64,000 nt of DNA from Frankineae bacterium MT45 (GTDB taxonomy: Bacteria > Actinomycetota > Actinomycetes > Mycobacteriales > Jatrophihabitantaceae), in NCBI GenBank assembly GCA_900100325.1, contig LT629697.1, forward strand, positions 1,919,423 to 1,983,422, in the 5' to 3' direction. Both the position numbers and the translations under genes were made by a program. How positions within the stretch are numbered: the stretch's first letter is position 1; the number at the start of each line of letters is the position of its first letter. A model generated the notes under the pieces. It worked only from the letters and a program-made list of their open reading frames with translations. It had not been told where the DNA came from and searched no databases. Below are positions 34,588-42,996 of this stretch, in pieces.

Positions 34588-35349
34588 ATGAGCGTCCTCG
34601 CGACCGTCATCTATACAGCCTTGCTGGCCTGGGGATTCAGCGTCGGTGTGCGGCAGATTTATCAGGCCCACCAACGACCGGCGCAGTTGCTGAACCCGCT
34701 CTTCTCAAACCGCGTGGCGATTCAGATGTTCACGCTTCACATCGTTGTCGTCACCAGCGATCTCTTCATCGTCGGACCCTGGGCTCTCGCGCACAAGAGT
34801 CCGCTCTGGTACTGGGGCGGGCGGATCGCGCTCTTCATCTCGGCGCTCCCGATCGCGGCCTACCTCAACCGCAATCCCCAATCTTTTGGCTGGTTCATCG
34901 GCCGCTGGGTGACATTTCGCAACTTCTTCGAGTACACGCTGCACGTGATCGTCGCGGCGATGGCCATCAACTGGTTCCACTACTACATCCTGCTGTGGTG
35001 GCTCGTTGCCTACCGCTACCTTGACGTGGGACCCCGGCGGGCCCTGCAGAAGCTGTACAACACTCCCGAGAAGCGCGCCGCTCGACCCTGGGGTCAGGCC
35101 CTCAACTGGGGTGTCATCACCACCATCTACGTGCTGACCTTTGTCGCGGTCTACAACCGTCAGATCATCTGGGCCAAAGTGCCGGCGGACGACGTTGCCA
35201 TGCACGTTCCGGCGCACTGGGAGATCGCCGTCGTGGTTGGCGGCAACCTCGTGCTGGCACTGGTCACCTGGATCAACACCCGCCGCTACACCGATTCGAT
35301 CCTGGCTGAGAACGGGGTCACCTTGAAAGTCACGGCCAGCCGACCATGA
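34588..35349 (+). CDS. Six-helix membrane protein of the alpha-dioxygenase operon
   Basis: The ATG at 34588 is 7 bases after the NTF2-like gene stop, giving 253 residues. Six hydrophobic helices are predicted: VLATVIYTALLAWGFSVGV, IQMFTLHIVVVTSDLFIVGP, YWGGRIALFISALPIAAYL, YTLHVIVAAMAINWFHYYI, VITTIYVLTFVAVYN and IAVVVGGNLVLALVTWI. Several His and Trp residues lie within helix 4 (LHVIVAAMAINWFHYY). No known family was recognised. Being the third member of the operon, it may localise the soluble oxygenase to membrane lipid or move substrate or product. No direct evidence exists. Confidence 0.75.
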   Translation: MSVLATVIYTALLAWGFSVGVRQIYQAHQRPAQLLNPLFSNRVAIQMFTLHIVVVTSDLFIVGPWALAHKSPLWYWGGRIALFISALPIAAYLNRNPQSFGWFIGRWVTFRNFFEYTLHVIVAAMAINWFHYYILLWWLVAYRYLDVGPRRALQKLYNTPEKRAARPWGQALNWGVITTIYVLTFVAVYNRQIIWAKVPADDVAMHVPAHWEIAVVVGGNLVLALVTWINTRRYTDSILAENGVTLKVTASRP

Positions 35350-35491
35350 GGTGCCGTCCCATGGTTCCAGAGCTGACAGATCGCGAGCGGCCAGCCGTCC
35401 GTGTGAATTGGCCGATCATCGGCTGCCGTCTGATACGAGCGCCAGCGGTCAGCTGGGTCTGGCCGACCATGAGTTCAGCTAGCGTGCAGAC

Positions 35492-36352
35492 ATGACAATC
35501 AGCAGCGAAGTGCTGCGCTACACGGCGTTCACCCGCGACCCGCAGGGTGGCAATCCGGCCGGCGTCCTGCTGGACGCGACCGGTGTGAGCCCGAGCCATA
35601 TGCAGCAGATCGCCGCCGACGTCGGCTACTCGGAGACGGCCTTCCTGGTGCCGACCGGGGAGCGAACCTTCGCCGTCCGCTACTTCGCGCCGCGGGCTGA
35701 GGTCCCATTCTGCGGCCATGCCACCATCGCCGCGGCCGTCGCCTACGCCGAGCGCGCCGGTGACGGTCCGCTGCACCTCGACACGCCGGTCGGCCGAGTA
35801 GAAGTCACGACGACCGCGGCTGGTGCGAGTGCCGGCCAGTTGGTGGCCGCGACTCTGCAGAGTGTGCCGCCCGACGTCAAGGAGTTGACACCAGACGATC
35901 TGACGAACCTGCTGGCCGCGCTCGGTTGGAGCCACGAGGATCTCGACCCGCATCTCCCGCCGCGCGTCGCCTACGCCGGTGCCTGGCACCCGATCCTCCC
36001 CGTCGCCACCCGCAGTCGGCTGGCCGCACTCGACTATGACTTCGCGCAGCTGGGTGAACTCATGGCGCTTCGCGGTTGGACGACGGTGAATCTCATCTGG
36101 CGGGAGTCGCCGCGGGTCTTCCATGCCCGTAACCCGTTCCCGCCCGGGGGAGTCGTCGAGGACCCGGCCACCGGGGCCGCTGCGGCTGCGCTCGGGGGTT
36201 GGCTGCGCGCGCTACGGCTCGTCGAGGTGCCGGCGACGGTCACCGTTCACCAAGGGGCAGACATGGGGCGGCCGAGCCTGATCACCGTCGGAATCGGCGC
36301 CTTGGAGGGGAGTGGTATCGACGTGAGTGGCACGGCGGTTGCCATGGGGTGA
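35492..36352 (+). CDS. PhzF-family isomerase/epimerase-like protein
   Basis: 286 residues, the usual PhzF length. The N-terminal half carries YTAFTRDPQGGNPAGVLLD and GYSETAFL with Glu48, the catalytic acid/base position in PhzF. FGVRYFAPR-type strands (here TFAVRYFAPRAEVPFCGHA) and the C-terminal GVVEDPATGAAAAALGGWL complete the diaminopimelate-epimerase-like fold. PhzF itself isomerises a phenazine intermediate, but most homologues have unknown substrates and no phenazine gene is present. It stands alone, 142 bases after the alpha-dioxygenase operon in the same direction. Confidence 0.88.
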   Translation: MTISSEVLRYTAFTRDPQGGNPAGVLLDATGVSPSHMQQIAADVGYSETAFLVPTGERTFAVRYFAPRAEVPFCGHATIAAAVAYAERAGDGPLHLDTPVGRVEVTTTAAGASAGQLVAATLQSVPPDVKELTPDDLTNLLAALGWSHEDLDPHLPPRVAYAGAWHPILPVATRSRLAALDYDFAQLGELMALRGWTTVNLIWRESPRVFHARNPFPPGGVVEDPATGAAAAALGGWLRALRLVEVPATVTVHQGADMGRPSLITVGIGALEGSGIDVSGTAVAMG

Positions 36353-36472
36353 TGAGCCGCGGCGATCCGGTGATCGACCCTCGCACTGGCTCTGGGTCCA
36401 GCGGCGTATCAGACTGGTAGCTATCACCTCATCCGGAGAAGACCGGCGTTGCCGGCCGGCGAGGAGTGCACG

Positions 36473-37339
36473 ATGGGGCGTTCAGTAGGGAGAGCACTGA
36501 CCCGCGGGCTGATCCCTGCCCTAGCCCTGTTCACCGTGCTGTCGCTGAGCAGCTGCGGTGGAAAGACGCCGTCGGCCGCTCAGGCTCAGGGCTCGGCGAC
36601 GCTGCTGGCGAGCGACGGTTCGGGGAATCCCTCCAGCACCGCCTCTGGAGTCGCCGTTGAATCGCACTCTGCACCCGCCACCGAAGGGACCTCGCAGCCA
36701 ACCTCGACCGGTAGTGGTGGCAACCGGGGAACGGCCGCGATCCACGTCGGCGGCCCATCGCTCGGCGGCAATGACAGCGGTGTCTGGAACAACTGGGGCT
36801 ACGTCGGACGGGTGAATGCGACCGGATATGTCCCGGTCGGCCACACCGGCCCTACGCAGGGGACGGCGATGTATCTGCATTCCTCGACGCTGCACTCGGC
36901 GAAGGTCGTCAGCGTGAAGGTGAGCCCGGCCGGCAGCCCGTTCCATATCGTTCACGACCACTGCACCGGCACCACCGTCGGTGCCAGCGCCTCTACTGAC
37001 ACCACCGGCATCGCCACCTGCCAGATCGACATCAACTTCAAACCGACCCACCCCGCGCCTATTCATCACGACTTCCCTGCGCAGGGTTACTTCACGGCGG
37101 CCCTGGTCTTCACGACCGAGTTGCCCTGCACCAATCGCGCGGCGCCGGTATGCAATCAGATTCCGCACAATGTCACGGTGAGCGCAACCCATCCGCAGAC
37201 GGTCACCTGGCAGAGCGCGGCGCAGGTGTGGGGGTCGACTGGCTGTCCGCTGCCGTCGGCGACCGTGCAACTCGACGGCTGCCCGACCTTGACTCCGACC
37301 CCGTCACCGACGGATGTACCGCCGTCGCCGACGCCCTAG
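36473..37339 (+). CDS. Secreted lipoprotein of unknown function
   Basis: The ATG at 36473 follows GAGGAG by 6 bases. The 288-residue protein has a lipoprotein signal: a basic N-terminus, LIPALALFTVLSLSSCGG with the lipobox LSSC, so Cys at about residue 29 should be lipidated. A Ser/Thr/Gly-rich linker follows, then a beta-rich region (HVGGPSLGGNDSGVWNNWGYVGRV, in part; SVKVSPAGSPFHIVHDHCTGTTV) containing Cys pairs that may form disulfides. The tail is a short Thr/Pro-rich stretch (TLTPTPSPTDVPPSPTP). No domain was recognised. Probably an envelope-surface protein. Confidence 0.75.
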   Translation: MGRSVGRALTRGLIPALALFTVLSLSSCGGKTPSAAQAQGSATLLASDGSGNPSSTASGVAVESHSAPATEGTSQPTSTGSGGNRGTAAIHVGGPSLGGNDSGVWNNWGYVGRVNATGYVPVGHTGPTQGTAMYLHSSTLHSAKVVSVKVSPAGSPFHIVHDHCTGTTVGASASTDTTGIATCQIDINFKPTHPAPIHHDFPAQGYFTAALVFTTELPCTNRAAPVCNQIPHNVTVSATHPQTVTWQSAAQVWGSTGCPLPSATVQLDGCPTLTPTPSPTDVPPSPTP

Positions 37340-37379
37340 GTGAGGTCGCCTTACCGACGGCGCGGGCATTGCGGGCGCC

Positions 37380-37454
37380 GTGACTGAGGGCGCGGTGACT
37401 GAGGGCGCGGTGACTGAGGGCGCGGTGACTGAGGGCGCGGTGACTGAGCGCGGG
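37380..37454. repeat. 15-bp tandem repeat array
   Basis: Four exact copies of GTGACTGAGGGCGCG run from 37380 to 37439, followed by a degenerate fifth copy to 37454. They lie 40 bases after the lipoprotein stop and inside the 232-base gap (37340-37571) before the convergent membrane-protein gene. The rest of the gap shows no gene. No hairpin with a U tract was seen. Confidence 0.9.
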
Positions 37455-37571
37455 ATGGCTGAGCCACCGTGACTGACACGCTTGACCAAGACGCCTGCCG
37501 AGGTTGCACTGACGGCGGACGCCCTGAGCCGGCTCGCCCTGACCGAGATCGCAATCGGCAGGAGCACCGCC

Positions 37572-38771
37572 TCAACTGCCGGTGAATTGCAGGCGGATCG
37601 TGCCGTCCTCCCGGAGCATGAGCGTCTGCCCGGTGTCTGGACTCCACTCATTCGAGACGAAGAACATCCGGTCACCTGACTGGGCCAGCAGACGCAGACC
37701 CCGATAACGGAAAAGGAACTTCTGGTCCGGCGACGATTTCGGCAGTGACGTCTCGGTGACCCCCGGCATCCGCAGGAAGAGTTCCTCATGCGTATCGAGC
37801 ACCACCGCCGGCCGGCGATCGAGGTGATTTCCGAGGTCGATTGCCTGCCCCCGACCGTAGGCCTCGGCATAGCTATTCGCGGCCCAGAACCCGGTCACTA
37901 CCAGCAGGGCCAGCACCAATCCGATCGTCGCCACGTCGCGACGGGTCATGCGGACGCGTCGCGAGGTGGCACCGGCACGGGTGCGGCGGCGCCCGAGTCC
38001 GAGTACATATCCCATGTAGCTCAGTAACGCGATGCCGAAGGCGAGGATCAGCGGTGTCCCTAAGGCCGACTGCGGGATGTCGTCGGGGAGCGACACCGAG
38101 AGAACCCCGTAAAAGACGGCAAGTGCTCCGGCCGCGAGCGCGATGCGGATAGCTCGGCGGGCCCATCGGGTCGAGCCGTCCCGCTCGAGCCGGCTGGAGA
38201 GCCATGGGTGCACCCAGACCGACAGCAACGCCAGGAGCAGGATCGTGCCGATCGGGACGTAGAGGGCGCCGACGCTGCGCAGCAGGTAGTTCTGGGTAGA
38301 GAACTGGACGGTCGCGGCGTCCACACCGAAGTATTCGTAGAAGGAGTCGGTGGCGACGAACCCGAAGTAGTAGAGCAGAGCGGTCAGCAGGGTGGTCGGT
38401 GCGATGATGCCGGCGACGAGCTGGATACCTCGCTCGATGGCGGCGCTGGAGACGGCATCGGCATCATCGTCGGCACGGTCATCGGGAGGTCCGGCGGGAG
38501 GTCCGGCTTCGGGAGGTGCGGCTTCGGGAGGTGCGGCGTCATTGCGACCTTCGGCGTCGGAAGGCTCGGCGTCGGGAGTTCCGGCTTCGGGAGGTTCGGC
38601 GTCGTTGCGACCTTCGGCGTCGGATGGCTCGGCGTCGGATGGCTCGGCATCGAGAGTTCCGGACGGAGATCCGGCATCGGGAGGTGTGGCGTCGGGAGGT
38701 GTGGCGTCGGGAGGCTCACCGGCACCGGCGCCCGCCGGCGGCAGAGCCGGTGGAGCGCTGTCGTCGCTCAC
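37572..38771 (-). CDS. Membrane protein with acidic repetitive N-terminal domain
   Basis: The GTG at 38771 follows GGGAG and is preferred to an ATG 21 codons upstream; 399 residues. The first about 105 residues are low-complexity, Pro/Ala/Asp/Glu-rich, including a 21-residue unit repeated twice (EPSDAEGRNDA core). Then come about five membrane helices (LVAGIIAPTTLLTALLYYFGF, VGALYVPIGTILLLALLSVWV, RIALAAGALAVFYGVLSV, LILAFGIALLSYMGYVLGL, VATIGLVLALLVVTGFWAA) and a C-terminal soluble beta-rich domain (RYRGLRLLAQSGDRMFFVSN). No family was recognised. The acidic tail probably faces the cytoplasm. Confidence 0.8.
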   Translation of the reverse strand: MSDDSAPPALPPAGAGAGEPPDATPPDATPPDAGSPSGTLDAEPSDAEPSDAEGRNDAEPPEAGTPDAEPSDAEGRNDAAPPEAAPPEAGPPAGPPDDRADDDADAVSSAAIERGIQLVAGIIAPTTLLTALLYYFGFVATDSFYEYFGVDAATVQFSTQNYLLRSVGALYVPIGTILLLALLSVWVHPWLSSRLERDGSTRWARRAIRIALAAGALAVFYGVLSVSLPDDIPQSALGTPLILAFGIALLSYMGYVLGLGRRRTRAGATSRRVRMTRRDVATIGLVLALLVVTGFWAANSYAEAYGRGQAIDLGNHLDRRPAVVLDTHEELFLRMPGVTETSLPKSSPDQKFLFRYRGLRLLAQSGDRMFFVSNEWSPDTGQTLMLREDGTIRLQFTGS

Positions 38772-38881
38772 GTCATCTCCCAAGGACGGCCGATGGGGTG
38801 GTGCGTCGATTTCTCCGACTATTGCTCGCTGCATGGGCAGAGCTGTTTGCGCTGCGGCTGATACGCATCAAGTATGAAGGA

Positions 38882-39898
38882 ATGAACTTCAGATACCTCG
38901 GCAATTCCGGCATGCAGATCTCCGAGATCACCTACGGCAACTGGCTGACCCACGGCTCCCAGGTCGAGAACGACGTCGCGACACAGTGCGTGAAGGCGGC
39001 ATTGGACGTCGGAATCACCAGCTTCGACACGGCTGACGTCTACGCCAACGGCCGGGCGGAGGAGGTGCTCGGTTCCGCGCTGAAAGGCCAGCGCCGTGAG
39101 TCGCTCGAGGTCTTCACCAAGGTCTACTGGCCGGTCGGGCCGGATCCCAAGGGCAAGAATGACACCGGGCTCTCGCGCAAGCACATCATGGAGGGGATCG
39201 ACGGATCACTGCGTCGCCTGCAGATGGACTACGTCGACCTCTATCAGGCGCATCGCTACGACATCTTCACCCCGCTCGAGGAGACCATGCAGGCCTTCGC
39301 CGACGTGGTCCGGGCCGGAAAGGCGCTCTACATCGGCGTCAGCGAATGGACGGCCGACCAGATCCGGGCCGGTCACGCGCTCGCTACGGAGCTAGGCATC
39401 TCACTGGTCTCCAGCCAGCCGCAGTATTCGATGCTGTGGCGGGTGATCGAAGGAGAAGTAGTTCCGACGTGTGAGCAGTTGGGGATCGGCCAGATCGTCT
39501 GGTCGCCGATCGCCCAGGGCGCCCTTACCGGAAAGTACAAGCCCGGCGAGCAGGCGCCGGCCGGATCGCGGGCCACTGATGAGAAGGGCGGTGCTCACAA
39601 CATTCAGCGCTGGCTGGATGACGAGGTTCTTACCCGGGTCCAGTTGCTGCAACCGATCGCCGCCGACCTTGGACTGTCGATGGCCCAGTTGGCCGTCGCC
39701 TGGGTGCTGCAGAACAGCAACGTCTCGGCGGCACTGGTCGGGGCCTCACGGCCGGAGCAGGTGGCCGAGAACGTCAAGGCCGCCGGCGTGAAGATCGACG
39801 CCGATTCCATGGCCCGTATCGATGAGGCCGTGGGTACGGTAGTGGTACGCGATCCGGCGGTGGTTGCGAAGTCGATGCCCCAGCGGCGGGCCGTCTGA
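38882..39898 (+). CDS. Aldo/keto reductase
   Basis: 338 residues from the ATG at 38882; AAGGA abuts the start, so initiation may be weak, but the family N-terminus (MNFRYLGNSGMQISEITYGNW) fits exactly. TIM-barrel motifs: GITSFDTADVYANGRAEEVLG (catalytic Asp and Tyr), VFTKVYWPVG (Lys), YVDLYQAHRYD (His) and the NADPH-binding C-terminal VGASRPEQVAENV. It resembles the YghZ / Kv-beta branch, which reduces aldehydes and ketones. The stop codon is embedded in a hairpin-forming repeat. The substrate is unknown. Confidence 0.92.
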   Translation: MNFRYLGNSGMQISEITYGNWLTHGSQVENDVATQCVKAALDVGITSFDTADVYANGRAEEVLGSALKGQRRESLEVFTKVYWPVGPDPKGKNDTGLSRKHIMEGIDGSLRRLQMDYVDLYQAHRYDIFTPLEETMQAFADVVRAGKALYIGVSEWTADQIRAGHALATELGISLVSSQPQYSMLWRVIEGEVVPTCEQLGIGQIVWSPIAQGALTGKYKPGEQAPAGSRATDEKGGAHNIQRWLDDEVLTRVQLLQPIAADLGLSMAQLAVAWVLQNSNVSAALVGASRPEQVAENVKAAGVKIDADSMARIDEAVGTVVVRDPAVVAKSMPQRRAV

Positions 39899-39999
39899 AG
39901 TCCAGACGGCCGTCTGAAGTCCAGACGGCCGTCTCAGGTCAGCCGGCGGTCTCAGGTCAGCCGGCCGTCTGAAGTCAGACGGCCGCCTGAAGTCAGACC
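39889..39999. repeat. 19-bp hairpin-forming tandem repeats at end of aldo/keto reductase gene
   Basis: The unit GGCCGTCTGAAGTCCAGAC occurs at 39889 and 39908, and degenerate copies continue to about 39999. Each copy forms a stem of GGCCGTCTG with CAGACGGCC around AAGTC; a further one at 39963-39984 has 10-base arms around AG. The first copy contains the TGA stop codon (39896-39898). Position between convergent genes fits a multi-hairpin bidirectional terminator, though no T-run follows. Confidence 0.85.
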
Positions 40000-40080
40000 G
40001 ATGTCCCTGCGCAGCGGTCCCGCGCACAGGGCAATCGGCCAACGTTTTCGGAGAGAAGATTTCAGAGAGAGGAGGCGAGC

Positions 40081-40422
40081 TCAGAAGGCCTTACTGACGA
40101 TCGTCGTGGTGTCGAAGAATCGCGCGGTGAACTCCACGGCGGCCTCGTTGTCGAACGCCTTGCAGGTGTAGATGTCGACGGAGAAGAACAACTGCGGCTC
40201 GTCCCAGGCGTAGAAGTGCGCACCAGAGGTCTCCCAGTGAATCCAGCCGGCCCAGCCGAATTTGGGTGACTGATGGGTGACCGGCTCGATGAGCGTCACC
40301 ATATCGAGTTCGACGGAGAGTTTGGAGAGGTAGTTGACGATCTCTTCGGCCGAGATGTTGCGCTTCGGAATTCCCTCGACGACGAGCCGTTGACGATGGA
40401 TTTCGGGAGCAAGATCGTGCAT
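40081..40422 (-). CDS. AdoMet-decarboxylase (SpeD/SpeH)-like protein, divergent
   Basis: The ATG at 40422 follows GAGG; 113 residues, close to one SpeH-type subunit. The alignable core is GWAGWIHWETSGAHFYAWDE then FFSVDIYTCKAFD, against the SpeH pattern G-SG-V-I-ESH-TIH--PE and SIDVYTCGD. The pyruvoyl-forming Ser (Ser66 here, in ETSG) and the catalytic Cys (Cys87, in YTCK) are kept. The Glu before the Ser is Thr, and the processing His aligns with Tyr. It may decarboxylate another substrate or be inactive. It is divergent from a GGDEF-EAL gene. Homology is inferred by eye and should be treated as probable. Confidence 0.65.
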   Translation of the reverse strand: MHDLAPEIHRQRLVVEGIPKRNISAEEIVNYLSKLSVELDMVTLIEPVTHQSPKFGWAGWIHWETSGAHFYAWDEPQLFFSVDIYTCKAFDNEAAVEFTARFFDTTTIVSKAF

Positions 40423-40677
40423 GGGGTTCCTCACGTGAGAAGGGACACAATCGATTCCGTGGCGCAGCCATGATTTCGATATGAAGCGAGCAGAATTGAA
40501 TTGCTAAGTGGCAGCACGAAGCAGCTCCGTTTTGCGCACATTTAGCAGGATTTGGGGCGTACAGCTGTCACGAACTGGGATCCAACAGCTGTTGCCATCA
40601 ATGCTCTAACGAACCACGACGAACGTCCACTCGAAGTGGCACCTCAAGTATCGATATCTTCCGCCGATCGGAGAGAT

Positions 40678-42996
40678 ATGACGAATAGGCAGTCGCTGGT
40701 GGGCGACCGAGCCGTGCGTGTGGCCGGCATCGTCGTCTGGTCGTTCCTGGCTGTCTCTTACCTGACGGTCAGCCTGGTCGCCTCGAACGACCCCCGCGTC
40801 ACGCAATCGATGGTCGCCGCTGGGCTCGTGTTCTTCTTCGTCATTCTTCTCGGGTGGATCGTCATCGCGATGATCGCGCAGCCGACGCGGCGGCGCTCGC
40901 TACGCATCCTCGTGATCTCCATAGCTTTCTGGGCAGCCGGATCCGCCGTACTCAATGCCACCGCCCAGCCGGACCTGACCAAGTTCCCCGCTCCGGGCGA
41001 GTGGTTGTTCCTCATCTCCTACGTCGGACTGGCGGCGTACCTGATCACCGACGCCGGGCACCGGGTCACGCGAACGACGCTCTCGGCATGGCTGGAGACG
41101 GTGGTGATCTGCGGAGCGACGGTCTGTGTCGCCGGCGCGGTTCTCCTCTCACCGGTCGCCTCACAGTTCAAGAGCAACGGGGTTCCACTACTGGTGGCGC
41201 TTCTCTACCCATTGATCGATGTGGCCCTCGGCGTTCTGGTCGTTGCGCAGATCGTGCTGCGCGCCCGAAGTGGATTTCGGCACTCTGGCGTCCTTATTGT
41301 CGTGTTCGCGCTATTCGCGTATGCCGACGCCCATTTCGTCGGATATCTCTCCTCTGGTGTCTACAATTCTTCGCTGGTCAATGATGCTTGTTACGGAATC
41401 GCATTCGCGCTCCTCGTAACGCAGGCATGCCAGCAGCCGGTCGTGGTGCCCGACACGATTCCCAAGCGCCAGCGTCCGGCAATCTTCCTCATCGCCGGTG
41501 TGGCCGCGCTGGCGGTCCTGGTTTTCCATCCGACGGATGCGGTCGGCTCGTACCTGGCCGCGGTCGCCCTCATCACGCTGCTGGCGGTTGGCGGGCGTCT
41601 GGTCGTCGCGCTGAATGAGGCAAACCGGGCCGCCGAGGCGTACGCGCTGGCTCGAAGCGACGACCTGACCAACCTGCCGAACCGTCGCGCGGTGCTGGCC
41701 CTGATCACCGAACGTCTGGCCGCTCATCAGCCGTTCTCGTTGATGATTCTCGATCTCAACGGCTTCAAGGACGTGAACGACACCCTCGGCCACGCCGCCG
41801 GGGACGCGGTGCTGCAACTGGTCGCGCACCGGATGCGCACCGCCCTCGACCCGGGCATCATGGTCGCCCGACTCGGTGGCGACGAGTTCGCCGCGGTCGT
41901 TCCCGGTCCCGACCAGGTCGAGGCGATGGCCGCAGCCCAGAGCATCCTGCGAGCCTTACGCCAGCCGCTGACTGTCGAGGGCATCAGCATCGGCACCGAT
42001 GCCTCGATCGGGGTGACGACGAGCGCCGACTCCGACACCAAGAGCGGTGAGCTCCTGCGTCGCGCCGACGTCGCCATGTATCAGGCGAAGGTCAGCCGGG
42101 CCGGAGCGCTGGTCTACGACTCGCACTACGACCATTTCTCCCGCGAGAAGCTCCAGATCGCCGAGGAGTTGCGCAAGGGCATCCTCTCCGGACAGCTGGA
42201 ACTCTGGTACCAGCCTCAGATCGACGCTGAAACCCAGCAGATCGGGGGCCTGGAGGCATTGGTGCGATGGCAGCACCCGAAGGAGGGGCTCCTCTCACCG
42301 GCCGTCTTCCTGCCGGCCGCCCGCCGCGCGGGACTGATGCCGGCGCTGTCGGCCGAGGTGGTGCGCATCGCGCTGAGCGACCTCGCCGACTGGCGATCAC
42401 GCGGGCTTGATCCTCGGGTCGCCATCAACTGCGCGCCACCGGAACTGATGAGTGGCTCCTTCCTCCCCGCGCTCTATGAGGCGATGAAGGAGGCCGACGT
42501 GCCGGCCTCGAGCCTGGTCATCGAAGTCACTGAGGACTCGTTCCTGAATGAGCCGGAGCGGGCGCGCGCCGTCCTGCGGGACATCCGTAAGCACGGAATG
42601 CAGATCTCCATCGACGACTACGGGACCGGCTTCTCCTCGCTCTCCTACCTGCGTGACCTGCCGGTACAGGAGCTGAAGATCGACGGGTCTTTCATCACGG
42701 CGATGCGCCACGATCCGCGTAGCCAGATGATCGTCGCCTCGACGCTGCAGATGGCCAAGGCACTTGGCCTGCGCACGGTGGCCGAGGGCGTGGAGGATTC
42801 AGCGACCGCCGCCGATCTGGTGGCGATGGGCGTTGATGTGCTGCAGGGATACCACCTGTCCCGACCGCTGCGGCCAGGTCAGGTCGAGACCTGGATGCGC
42901 GAGTGGACGACCTTCGCCGACATCGCGTACGAGACGACGCCGCGGGAAACCGTGCAGTTGCCTGAGCTGCCCGGCGACCCGCCCCGGCAACGCTAG
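40678..42996 (+). CDS. Membrane GGDEF-EAL cyclic-di-GMP enzyme
   Basis: Start taken at the ATG at 40678 behind GGAGA; an upstream frame from 40552 is possible but lacks a ribosome site. 772 residues: about eight membrane helices in the first 310 residues (VVWSFLAVSYLTVSLVA to YLAAVALITLLAVGGRLVV) form an integral sensor. GGDEF domain: DDLTNLPNRRA and an intact GGDEF at 400-404. EAL domain: LEALVRW with E526-A527-L528 intact, DDYGTGFSSLSYL and the EGVED loop. Both synthase and phosphodiesterase sites look competent, so activity direction depends on regulation. It ends tail-to-tail with the next gene, sharing a CTAG. Confidence 0.93.
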   Translation: MTNRQSLVGDRAVRVAGIVVWSFLAVSYLTVSLVASNDPRVTQSMVAAGLVFFFVILLGWIVIAMIAQPTRRRSLRILVISIAFWAAGSAVLNATAQPDLTKFPAPGEWLFLISYVGLAAYLITDAGHRVTRTTLSAWLETVVICGATVCVAGAVLLSPVASQFKSNGVPLLVALLYPLIDVALGVLVVAQIVLRARSGFRHSGVLIVVFALFAYADAHFVGYLSSGVYNSSLVNDACYGIAFALLVTQACQQPVVVPDTIPKRQRPAIFLIAGVAALAVLVFHPTDAVGSYLAAVALITLLAVGGRLVVALNEANRAAEAYALARSDDLTNLPNRRAVLALITERLAAHQPFSLMILDLNGFKDVNDTLGHAAGDAVLQLVAHRMRTALDPGIMVARLGGDEFAAVVPGPDQVEAMAAAQSILRALRQPLTVEGISIGTDASIGVTTSADSDTKSGELLRRADVAMYQAKVSRAGALVYDSHYDHFSREKLQIAEELRKGILSGQLELWYQPQIDAETQQIGGLEALVRWQHPKEGLLSPAVFLPAARRAGLMPALSAEVVRIALSDLADWRSRGLDPRVAINCAPPELMSGSFLPALYEAMKEADVPASSLVIEVTEDSFLNEPERARAVLRDIRKHGMQISIDDYGTGFSSLSYLRDLPVQELKIDGSFITAMRHDPRSQMIVASTLQMAKALGLRTVAEGVEDSATAADLVAMGVDVLQGYHLSRPLRPGQVETWMREWTTFADIAYETTPRETVQLPELPGDPPRQR

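Noticed and set aside
37380-37454. CRISPR array
   Set aside because: Units are contiguous 15-mers without spacers and no cas gene is present; the same applies to the 17- and 19-bp arrays.
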